Part shown: positions 1 to 5,315 of the stretch, piece by piece
Position numbering within the stretch: position 1 is the stretch's first letter
Layout of the letters: each line of letters opens with the position of its first letter
From: Chlamydiota bacterium
GTDB lineage: Bacteria > Chlamydiota > Chlamydiia > Chlamydiales > Criblamydiaceae
NCBI GenBank assembly: GCA_021772365.1
Contig: JAJFMC010000125.1
Coordinates: 1-7,538 of the forward strand
DNA length: 7,538 nucleotides
Direction: 5' to 3'
Translations under genes and position numbers: made by a program
Notes under the pieces: generated by a model
What the model was told of the DNA's origin: nothing
What the model saw: only the letters and a program-made list of their open reading frames with translations
The model's database searches: none

Positions 1-291
1 TAAGGCAAATAGTAACGCCCACCAAAATCCATCAACTTCAAATCCAGGAACTACGTAGCTGACCAGTAACGTTAGAAAGCCAATAATGACGAATGTAAAA
101 AGCCCCAAAGTCAGGACATTGATTGGTAATGTCAGTACGAAAATAATCGGGCGAATGATGGTATTAATAAATCCCAAAACAATCGCCACAACGACAGCAG
201 TGAGAAAATTGTGAAGCCTCACTCCAGGAATGATCGTTCCTGCAACAAAAACGGCAACACTATTTAGAAGTATGGTTATTAATATCCCCAT
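1..291 (-). CDS. Phage-holin-4 superfamily (PF04020) membrane protein, 3' end cut by the window edge
   Basis: Reading the minus strand from an ATG at 291 gives 97 codons with no stop, running off the left edge. The protein is very hydrophobic. Candidate membrane helices lie at about residues 2-18, 30-50, 51-78 and 89 onward. The loop motif NTIIRPII (43-50), followed by LTLPINVLTLGLF (53-65), is the hallmark of the small PF04020 (YvlD-like, DUF360) family. The P-G-F-E/D-G-F-W-W stretch at 82-91 before the last helix also fits. Family members are usually about 110-120 residues, so only the last 15-25 are probably missing. A GAGG Shine-Dalgarno (299-302) sits 7 bases before the ATG and supports this start. 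Despite the name, most such genes are chromosomal and have no proven holin role; the function here is unknown beyond being a small inner-membrane protein. It diverges from the gene at 498. Confidence 0.85.
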   Translation of the reverse strand, partial: MGILITILLNSVAVFVAGTIIPGVRLHNFLTAVVVAIVLGFINTIIRPIIFVLTLPINVLTLGLFTFVIIGFLTLLVSYVVPGFEVDGFWWALLFAL

Positions 292-343
292 AATAAAACC
301 TCATAAGAATTTGGGTGATCATTCACAGATTTATATAAAATCC

Positions 344-372
344 ATTCTATCGAAAAACACCCTTTTCCACAA
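344..372 (-). promoter_or_regulatory. Candidate sigma70-type promoter for the holin-like gene
   Basis: On the minus strand a -35-like TTGTGG (367-372) and a -10-like TAGAAT (344-349) are separated by exactly 17 bases. Transcription would begin near 337, giving a leader of about 46 bases to the ATG at 291. This is a motif match by eye only. Confidence 0.45.
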
Positions 373-428
373 GCACCACGCAATTTTAACTTTTCTTACC
401 CTTCAATTTTCAATTTGTTGATAAAACC

Positions 429-458
429 TTTACACAAAATTAAACATTTTATTTTAAA
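429..458 (+). promoter_or_regulatory. Candidate sigma70-type promoter for the gene at 498
   Basis: TTTACA (429-434, five of six consensus positions) is followed after 18 bases by TTTAAA (453-458, four of six). The spacer is very AT-rich. The predicted start near 465 leaves a leader of about 33 bases that carries the AGGTGA ribosome site. No operator-like palindrome is evident. Confidence 0.4.
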
Positions 459-497
459 CTAAAGAGAAAATTGCAAATCTCATTTTAGGTGAATAAA

Positions 498-1514
498 ATG
501 TCACTAGAGTTTCGATCCAACCCATATGTCGACACCCTTATTTATTCAGGAGTCGATCTTAACTATGAACGATGTACCCCTTTATTTTTAAAGGGAGAGG
601 CAAAAGAACGTGCCAATGAAAAGGTGAGAAAGTCCTACGTCCGTTATAAACAAAGCCTAAGAATTAGCTATAACGATTTTTATGAACAAGTTAAAAGTAA
701 TATTCATCATTTACGTGACCCAGTAGTACCCAGCCATGCCCGGTTAGCGGTAGCAAATAAATTGAAATCTCTCGCAGAGGAACAACTTAAAGTTCATGGT
801 TCTAGAGAGAAAAAACTTGGGTTTTTCACAAAAAAAAGCAAAGCCCAGAAAGGTCTCGACTTAGCAGGAAAAATAGAAACAATTGACGAGGACATTTACA
901 AAAGCACCCTTAAATACTGTATTAATCATGGATTTGGACTCAAAATAAATGAGAAGTCACCTGGGAAAACTCTTGATGAAGTCAAAGAACGCTATAACAC
1001 CTTAACAGAAGAGCAGTTTAACGAGCTTCTAACAGATGTTCTGTTTCATGAAAAGAGTGACCCCTGGCCTTTTTTCGGCACCATTAAATACCAATTTTAT
1101 GGATATTTGGATCAGGAAAAACGCGAAATTCTACATCAGGAATTATTATCGCATAAAGACTGGTTTGAACAGTCCTTAGACATTGTAATGGGCACGGACC
1201 CAAAAAAATATGCGAACGAATTTGTTTCTCAACTGATGATACAAAGATTTATCCAAGACCTGGACAAAGTCATAGACATTTACAAAAAATCGAGTGCAAA
1301 TGGTTTCACAAAAAAACTTTTCCAAACACTCTTGGAATGCTCCATTCGTCACTATCTTAAACAAGACACTCCCGAAGCTTATATTCAAATTTATCTCTTA
1401 AATTATGGAACGAATAAAAGGGTGAAACATATTGAACTCTGGAAAGTCCTGGAACATCCAATCATTCTCAATCATGAAGAAATCGAACAACTCAATACCA
1501 ACCTAACTCTTTAA
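498..1514 (+). CDS. Hypothetical soluble protein, 338 residues, no recognised domain
   Basis: I do not recognise this protein. The ATG at 498 is chosen because AGGTGA (487-492) lies 5 bases upstream; an in-frame GTG at 489 overlaps that site and has no ribosome site of its own. The product has no signal peptide or membrane segment and is rich in Lys, Glu and Leu, suggesting a mainly helical soluble protein. Visible landmarks are an N-terminal NPYVDTLIYSG (8-18), a basic patch at about 103-119 (KKLGFFTKKSK), an aromatic DPWPFFG (188-194), and a C-terminal half of probable amphipathic helices (about 200-330). Oligo-A runs near 830-837 and 1313-1319 stay in frame. It stands alone between a divergent promoter region and a convergent intergenic region, so it is probably monocistronic. 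Lineage-specific chlamydial genes of this look include candidate type III effectors, but nothing in the sequence proves that. Confidence 0.85.
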   Translation: MSLEFRSNPYVDTLIYSGVDLNYERCTPLFLKGEAKERANEKVRKSYVRYKQSLRISYNDFYEQVKSNIHHLRDPVVPSHARLAVANKLKSLAEEQLKVHGSREKKLGFFTKKSKAQKGLDLAGKIETIDEDIYKSTLKYCINHGFGLKINEKSPGKTLDEVKERYNTLTEEQFNELLTDVLFHEKSDPWPFFGTIKYQFYGYLDQEKREILHQELLSHKDWFEQSLDIVMGTDPKKYANEFVSQLMIQRFIQDLDKVIDIYKKSSANGFTKKLFQTLLECSIRHYLKQDTPEAYIQIYLLNYGTNKRVKHIELWKVLEHPIILNHEEIEQLNTNLTL

Positions 1515-1538
1515 AGAATAGAAAATTTGGCATGGTTC

Positions 1539-1574
1539 AAAAACGTGCTTTTCCAGGTAACAGCAAAAGCACGT
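1539..1574 (-). terminator. Rho-independent terminator, minus strand, inside the inverted repeat
   Basis: ACGTGCTTTT (1543-1552) pairs perfectly with AAAAGCACGT (1565-1574), a 10-base-pair stem with a 12-base loop. On the minus strand it is followed by TTTTT (1543-1539, the first T shared with the stem), so it would stop leftward transcription. It is the second minus-strand hairpin after the porin stop codon, so a short transcript may exist between it and the one at 1706-1738. A smaller hairpin, TGGTA/TACCA at 1588-1601, is followed on the plus strand by a T-run and may serve the upstream plus-strand gene. Confidence 0.6.
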
Positions 1575-1634
1575 GGAATGATCTATATGGTATAAATACC
1601 AGCTAATTTTTTCTTTGGAAATTCTACATTTTAT

Positions 1635-1659
1635 CGTGGAACGGCGCAGGGTCATCTTA
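1635..1659 (-). repeat. Copy 1 of a 25-base element shared with 4123-4147
   Basis: It matches 4123-4147 at 21 of 25 positions in the same orientation. The shared core reads GTGGAACGG, then C or T, then GCAG on the plus strand. Flanking landmarks are collinear in both copies: ATGGTTC (1532-1538; 4042-4048) and CAAAAGCA (1564-1571; 4060-4067). Both copies lie between convergent genes. On the minus strand the element starts with TAAGA and is followed 47-60 bases later by a hairpin with a U-rich tail. Confidence 0.55.
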
Positions 1660-1705
1660 AACAAATGTGTTACCTTCGTTTGAACCATCCCAAAATTTTA
1701 AAGAG

Positions 1706-1738
1706 ATCTAGCGCTTTCCCCAGGGAAAAGCGCTAGAT
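1706..1738. terminator. Bidirectional terminator hairpin between the unknown gene and the porin
   Basis: ATCTAGCGCTTT-CCC (1706-1720) pairs with GGG-AAAAGCGCTAGAT (1723-1738), a stem of about 14 base pairs with a single A bulge and a tiny loop. AT-rich sequence follows on both strands. It lies 30 bases beyond the stop codon of the porin gene and is the best terminator candidate for it. It could also block rightward transcription. Confidence 0.65.
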
Positions 1739-1768
1739 TCTATAAAATTACTACCTTTTTATCGGAAG

Positions 1769-2641
1769 TTAGAAATCGGCACTAAACCTTGCAACTAGAC
1801 CACCCAATCCGAGGGTCGCTCTGTCGTTGCTACTGTCCATTTCTCTCCAACCGAGCATTGTGTGGCTTTCGTAACCAATCAAGATGTGAGGAGTGAAACA
1901 ATCGGAGCATTTAATTGCCACATCGAAACCAGCAAACACTTCGATGGTGGAGATAAATAGGCACTCAGATTTTCGACTATTACCTTCTCCTTCCCTGTCT
2001 ACACTTTTTGTTTTAGATGTACTATCCAAAATTCCGTAGCTTCCTCTAAATAAAAGAGACATTTCTAGATCATTACAACAAACGTTAGTACTACAGAAAA
2101 GGTAACGCCCTTCGGCACCTAAGTATAGTCCATATCCGTCGAAGTCTTGTTTGCTAAAATTATCGTTATAATCATCATCATACGCGTCTTTAATCCACGC
2201 AAGCTTTGCTCCTGCGAAAGGACGAAGTGAATATTTGTCACAATCGAAAGAAAGCGTATATCCTAACTCAATATCAACAACATTCCAATCGAATTTGAAG
2301 GCTTGAATATGCTCTTCTTCCAGTTCTTCTTCAATTGGAAGTCTAATAACCTTTATTTTTTTTGTGTTGCTGTAATCTGTGTATCTGGCACCTGCATCCC
2401 AAGAATTACAATTGTAACGTCCTCCAATCCTCCATCCCGAGCTATAATTAGGATTTAGGTAGTGAGTAGTATCTTCAACAGAATAACTAATATCTGATTC
2501 ACATACTTTCCAATATAGGTAGTCTGCATAAACGTTAAATCCAGAGTCGCAATCGGAAGAACAGCAGTCATACTGAGATGCAGAAAGGCCTCCTGTACAC
2601 AAAGTAATGAGTAGACAAATTGAAGCTAATTTAGTTTTCAT
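1769..2641 (-). CDS. MOMP-like, cysteine-rich outer-membrane beta-barrel protein (Lpg1974/PF05150 type)
   Basis: The start at 2641 (290 residues) is preferred because the signal peptide then begins MKTKLASICLL. An ATG at 2653 would add four residues, but the purine-rich AAGGG directly abuts it and cannot serve as its ribosome site. A signal peptide with probable cleavage after Ala21 leads into a mature protein with 12 cysteines, including CC pairs, which suits disulfide cross-linking of the chlamydial envelope. The ADYLYWK motif (39-45), alternating aromatic/polar strands (for example GWRIGGRYNCNSWDAGARYT) and a C-terminal Phe (VARFSADF) indicate a BAM-assembled barrel. MOMP itself is nearer 390 residues, so this is a shorter member. 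Expanded families of such proteins are known in Simkania-type chlamydiae. Transport specificity cannot be read. An acidic loop follows near 105-120 (EEELEEE). It diverges from the hydrolase gene at 2923. Confidence 0.75.
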   Translation of the reverse strand: MKTKLASICLLITLCTGGLSASQYDCCSSDCDSGFNVYADYLYWKVCESDISYSVEDTTHYLNPNYSSGWRIGGRYNCNSWDAGARYTDYSNTKKIKVIRLPIEEELEEEHIQAFKFDWNVVDIELGYTLSFDCDKYSLRPFAGAKLAWIKDAYDDDYNDNFSKQDFDGYGLYLGAEGRYLFCSTNVCCNDLEMSLLFRGSYGILDSTSKTKSVDREGEGNSRKSECLFISTIEVFAGFDVAIKCSDCFTPHILIGYESHTMLGWREMDSSNDRATLGLGGLVARFSADF

Positions 2642-2699
2642 AACAATTTCCATCCCTTAAAGTTGTTAAAGTTGCTCAACACGAGTTTCTTGTGAGCTA

Positions 2700-2709
2700 T
2701 TTTTTTTTT
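2700..2709. repeat. Ten-base T tract (A10 on the minus strand) upstream of the porin gene
   Basis: This uninterrupted homopolymer lies 59-68 bases upstream of the chosen porin start at 2641, directly after a -35-like TTGGC on the minus strand. Length changes there could alter promoter spacing. No clear -10 box could be placed around it by eye. Confidence 0.5.
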
Positions 2710-2862
2710 GCCAATTCCCCAACAAAATCACTTTTTGGATTCGGATGGGTATAAAAAATGAAGATATTAATTATGGTTATTTATAACAAGTTTATATCCA
2801 AACAAATTGAAGATTTGGGTATATTTTTAATATTTCATCCCCTGTCAACCTCATTTGCAATA

Positions 2863-2891
2863 TTGCATTAATGAATGTGTTTTCGTACAAT
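2863..2891 (+). promoter_or_regulatory. Candidate promoter for the hydrolase gene
   Basis: TTGCAT (2863-2868) and TACAAT (2886-2891) are separated by 17 bases. Transcription would start near 2898, leaving a leader of about 25 bases. TATAAC at 2900-2905 is an alternative -10 but lacks a good -35. The rest of 2654-2862 is AT-rich spacer between divergent genes, with no convincing gene in it. Confidence 0.35.
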
Positions 2892-2922
2892 GCATGTAGT
2901 ATAACCTACCCCTCCAGCAGCC

Positions 2923-3996
2923 ATGATGACTAAATTATTACCACTTATTTTCCTAATAACAATCCTAGCCACCTCCTCCTATGGAGAAGAAAGCGCTGCA
3001 CCTTGTACCGAAAAAGGAGAGTGTGATGTAGGTGTCAAAACACTGGTTTTTTTCGATAAATCACGAGAGCGCCCAATTATTACAGAAGTATACTACCCTC
3101 CGGAACGTGGCGATCCAAGTCTAGTACCAACGAGTAGTAACTTCCAACTTCTCAAGGAAAAGCGAAATGCTCCAATCCCAACTGGAGAAAACAAACTCCC
3201 CCTCATCATCCTTTCACATGGGCATCAAGGGGATCGCTACGGACATGCGTGGCTCCAAGAAATTTTAGCAGCAAACGGTTATATCGTTGCCGTTCCCGAC
3301 CATTTTGGCAATACTCAATATATGCAACGTGCTGAAGATTCCCTCAAGCGATGGGACCGTCCGAAAGATGTCACTTTTCTTATCGATCAGCTACTCGAGG
3401 ACCCCCTTCTTAAGCAACATATCGACCCCACCAAGATTGGGCTCATCGGATACTCAGTTGGAGGGCTAACGGGGATATGGCTTGCCGGTGGTATTGCACA
3501 AAACTATCCGACACCAAATATGGCGACATCTTCGTTTATCGAGCTTGACGAAGGCTCTTCAGAAACTATTATCAAAAATATCGATTTCACCAAGGCAAAA
3601 AAATCTTACGAAGACAAACGAATTAAAGCCGAATTCCTTATGGCCCCATCTTACGGATTCGCTTTTTCTCCCGAAGGCCTTTCCTCTATCGATATCCCGA
3701 TCATGATTGTGGGTGCAGAAAGTGATTCTATTGCTCCTGTGAAACATAATGCGCAGTTTTTCGCTGACAACATCAAAAGCTCCGCCATAAAAATCCTACC
3801 TGGCAAAGCCGGTCATTACGTTTTTTTGAACCGCGCCGGACAGGGTGGAAAGAAAACATTACCCCCCCACCTAACGAAAGATCCTCCTTCTGTTGATCGA
3901 AGCAAAATTCATGAAGAAATTGCGAATATGGCCTTGAAATTTTTCGACAGGTATCTGAAAGGAAAAAACTCCAACGGAACATCTATCCCCAAATAG
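2923..3996 (+). CDS. Exported alpha/beta hydrolase, PAF-acetylhydrolase / predicted dienelactone hydrolase type
   Basis: The protein is 357 residues with a signal peptide (LLPLIFLITILATSSYG, probable cleavage after Gly21), so it acts in the periplasm or beyond. The N-terminal part holds DKSRERPIITEVYYP (45-59), the beta-strand motif typical of the PAF-AH/COG4188 group. HGHQGD (99-104) is the oxyanion loop and GYSVGG (176-181) the nucleophile elbow with Ser178. Asp268 (GAESD) and His298 (GKAGHY) complete a plausible Ser-Asp-His triad. A segment at about 190-240 between the elbow and the acid strand probably forms the lid. Cys28 and Cys34 could form a disulfide. Likely substrates are ester lipids such as oxidised or short-chain phospholipids, but specificity cannot be read. 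Start: tandem ATG ATG at 2923/2926 with no Shine-Dalgarno; the leader even contains CCTCC. It is a single-gene unit facing the operon at 4223. Confidence 0.85.
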   Translation: MMTKLLPLIFLITILATSSYGEESAAPCTEKGECDVGVKTLVFFDKSRERPIITEVYYPPERGDPSLVPTSSNFQLLKEKRNAPIPTGENKLPLIILSHGHQGDRYGHAWLQEILAANGYIVAVPDHFGNTQYMQRAEDSLKRWDRPKDVTFLIDQLLEDPLLKQHIDPTKIGLIGYSVGGLTGIWLAGGIAQNYPTPNMATSSFIELDEGSSETIIKNIDFTKAKKSYEDKRIKAEFLMAPSYGFAFSPEGLSSIDIPIMIVGAESDSIAPVKHNAQFFADNIKSSAIKILPGKAGHYVFLNRAGQGGKKTLPPHLTKDPPSVDRSKIHEEIANMALKFFDRYLKGKNSNGTSIPK

Positions 3997-4015
3997 GTTG
4001 AAGATTTAGGATTTA

Positions 4016-4030
4016 AGCTTTGAGAAAGCT
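4016..4030 (+). terminator. Weak hairpin after the hydrolase gene
   Basis: AGCTTT (4016-4021) pairs with AAAGCT (4025-4030) around a GAG loop, 20 bases after the stop codon. No T-run follows on the plus strand, so it is at best a weak terminator. Confidence 0.25.
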
Positions 4031-4050
4031 CAATTCTGTAAATGGTTCTG

Positions 4051-4075
4051 CAATAAAGACAAAAGCAGTTTTGTC
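4051..4075 (-). terminator. Probable terminator of the MORN / cysteine-cluster / GIN operon
   Basis: GACAAAA (4058-4064) and TTTTGTC (4069-4075) form a perfect 7-base-pair stem with a 4-base loop. On the minus strand TTTATT follows. It lies about 150 bases beyond the GIN gene stop codon, at the position equivalent to the 1543-1574 hairpin in the other convergent region. Confidence 0.45.
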
Positions 4076-4122
4076 ACTCCAAGGTTCCACTTGAATCTCT
4101 TTATCGAAACACACTTGAAAAC

Positions 4123-4147
4123 CGTGGAACGGTGCAGAATCTTCTTA
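4123..4147 (-). repeat. Copy 2 of the 25-base element shared with 1635-1659
   Basis: It matches the first copy at 21 of 25 positions. On the minus strand the frame after the TAA at its start stays open for 43 codons, ending at a TAA at 4013-4015. It includes DSAPFHGFQV and TAFVFIAEPF, while copy 1 encodes DDPAPFH at the equivalent place before stops. This may be the decayed 3' end of a gene family, or a non-coding repeat whose open frame is chance. GTTCCAC at 4084-4090 can also pair with GTGGAAC at 4124-4130. Confidence 0.5.
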
Positions 4148-4222
4148 TGGGAAAATCGGCATTTCTTTCATAATTAGTTAGCTTATCACCTATACGCCAG
4201 AAAGGCTCAATGGTACGGTTCC

Positions 4223-4948
4223 TTATTGGCTGGCTATTTTTTCTAGGCGCCCGACACCTGTGATGGATTTTTCTATTTCTGCATCGCCTTGATAACCGAG
4301 ATATGCAGCTCCTTTTAATGTGAGGTGGAGCTTTTCTTTTGCGTTAACCCACGCTTTCCCCGCTCCGGATATAGAAATTGTGGTGACATTGGTAATGAGG
4401 CCGAGGGCTTTATAGACGCTAGCCCCTTTCATGGTCACCTGTTGTTCTTTTGCTGAACCTTTGAGATTTACTGTACTCGATCCGGTAATATCGACAGATA
4501 AGTTCTCACAATTGAGACGTGGCAGCAATACTTGCGAGATACCGCTAGCGTTGATTTTTAGAGAGTCGACATTGAAGATAGCTTCGTTTGAAAGAAGAAC
4601 TGTACCCGATGTGGTAATTTCTGAAAGTTCCTTTACTCCGAGATAAATATTGATCTGTTTTGAAGGTTTGATGTTTTTGTTGAGGTCGATATGGAGGGTG
4701 TCACCTTCAATACTTGTATAAATATAGGAAAGAAGGTTCTGCTCAGCTTGGACTTTGACGATCTCTTGGTCGATCTCTCCGAAATAGACGTGGACGGAGT
4801 CATTAACAACAACTTTGGAAAAATTGGAAAGGTCTCTGATATCAAAAGTCACAACCCCTTCGCCATAGATAGTTACGGCTTTTAGCGGTTCTGCCCATAG
4901 ACTAATACCTAGTATCGTATACGTTAGAACCAAAAAGTATCGTTTCAT
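4223..4948 (-). CDS. Exported GIN-domain (DUF2807, PF10988) beta-helix protein
   Basis: The ATG at 4948 is preferred (241 residues) because GAGG (4954-4957) lies 5 bases upstream; the GTG at 4963 would contain that site within its own coding sequence. The signal peptide MKRYFLVLTYTILGISLWA is probably cleaved before Glu20. From about residue 32 (RDLSNFSKVVVNDSVHVYF) the protein follows the GIN pattern: repeated short beta rungs each closing on a small-residue turn, seen as TTSGTV, NASGISQV, ITGSSTVNLKG, KGASVYKA, ISGAGKAWVNA and LKGAAYLGYQG, ending in TGVGRL. This predicts a right-handed parallel beta-helix outside the cytoplasm. GIN proteins are common in Bacteroidota and are often labelled putative adhesins, with no general biochemical function known. 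It is the last gene of the operon, 15 bases after the cysteine-cluster gene. Some usual turn serines are Lys here (MKGAS, LKGAA), which is compatible with the fold. Confidence 0.85.
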   Translation of the reverse strand: MKRYFLVLTYTILGISLWAEPLKAVTIYGEGVVTFDIRDLSNFSKVVVNDSVHVYFGEIDQEIVKVQAEQNLLSYIYTSIEGDTLHIDLNKNIKPSKQINIYLGVKELSEITTSGTVLLSNEAIFNVDSLKINASGISQVLLPRLNCENLSVDITGSSTVNLKGSAKEQQVTMKGASVYKALGLITNVTTISISGAGKAWVNAKEKLHLTLKGAAYLGYQGDAEIEKSITGVGRLEKIASQ

Positions 4949-4963
4949 GTCTACCTCGTTCAC

Positions 4964-5299
4964 TTAATCATCAAAGAGAGAGTTAAATTTATTTTTAGGG
5001 TCACTGCTTTTTTCTGGGAAAGCATCCTCTCCGAAAAGTTTTTTTGCTGCATCCGACGTAGTAATCGACTCATTCATGCAACCTTCTTTGTTGGAGAATT
5101 CTTCACAATAATTAAAGCTTTCCCTATCTCTTACAAATTCCGTGCCTGGAACCATACAATCGTTGGGTTGCCCAGGTTTGTAGTATTTACAATTTCGACA
5201 GCTGTGGAGATAAAAATTGCACTGCTCGCATATTGCACGGAAGGGTAATTTACCGTCAGGCAAAGATTTTTGTTCTGTATTACACTTCCAACATCTCAT
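4964..5299 (-). CDS. Small zinc-binding cysteine-cluster protein, 111 residues
   Basis: Cysteines are arranged as C3-x2-C6, C24-x2-C27, C34-x2-C37, C48 and C65. The distinctive core YYKPGQPNDC (39-48) precedes DRESFNYCEEF (58-68). This resembles a small conserved family with a CWKC start and a PG-x-PNDC core that I recall from chlamydiae and other bacteria, but I cannot name its Pfam entry. The paired CxxC knuckles imply structural zinc, and nothing indicates export, so it should be cytoplasmic. The C-terminal tail (about 80-111, with KKLFGED and NKFNSLFDD) is polar and probably flexible. The start at 5299 is chosen because the CWKC motif then sits at the very N terminus, as in relatives, and the gene does not overlap its neighbour. 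An in-frame ATG at 5350 would add 17 residues and overlap the MORN gene by 35 bases. Neither start has a strong Shine-Dalgarno, so translation may be coupled to the upstream gene. Function unknown. Confidence 0.75.
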   Translation of the reverse strand: MRCWKCNTEQKSLPDGKLPFRAICEQCNFYLHSCRNCKYYKPGQPNDCMVPGTEFVRDRESFNYCEEFSNKEGCMNESITTSDAAKKLFGEDAFPEKSSDPKNKFNSLFDD

Positions 5300-5315
5300 C
5301 TTATCTTTCACTTTG

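Larger units (their letters stand above)
1507..1705. repeat. Imperfect long inverted repeat enclosing the convergent intergenic region
   Basis: The core arms are 1522-1541 and 1679-1699. Both read AAAATTT, then GG, then ATGGTTCAAA in the inverted sense, with one extra T and one C/G mismatch. CG follows ATGGTTCAAA in both arms, after two extra A in the left arm. Outward, CTCTTTAAA at 1507-1515, which includes the stop codon of the upstream gene, is mirrored at 1697-1705 once an 8-base insertion is allowed. The arms enclose about 137 bases. No transposase frame or clear target-site duplication is visible. It could be a small non-autonomous (MITE-like) element, a decayed insertion-sequence end pair, or a structured RNA. 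Confidence 0.6.

Noticed and set aside
230..421. A 63-codon plus-strand frame at the left end
   Set aside because: It is antisense to the start of the holin-like gene and crosses that gene's promoter. The composition is not protein-like and no ribosome site is present.
821..1320. Two TTTCACAAAAAAA-like runs in the unknown gene, considered as slippage sites
   Set aside because: The reading frame continues normally through both runs and Lys-rich coding in AT-rich DNA produces such runs routinely. There is no alternative-frame product of interest.
1503..1688. A 61-codon minus-strand frame beginning at the right inverted-repeat arm
   Set aside because: Its start ATG is part of the inverted repeat, its end runs over the last codons of the convergent gene, and a strong hairpin with a U-tail interrupts it. 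It is better explained as chance or as a decayed fragment.
2758..2871. A 37-codon plus-strand frame (MKILIMVIYNKF...) upstream of the hydrolase gene
   Set aside because: It lies in very AT-rich divergent spacer, lacks a convincing ribosome site, overlaps the candidate -35 region of the hydrolase promoter and has the composition expected of random AT-rich DNA.
2807..4010. TTGAAGATTT-GGT-like words at 2807 and 3998 flanking the hydrolase gene, considered as direct repeats marking an insertion
   Set aside because: The match is only about 12-13 bases in AT-rich sequence with no other mobile-element sign, so chance is the simpler explanation.
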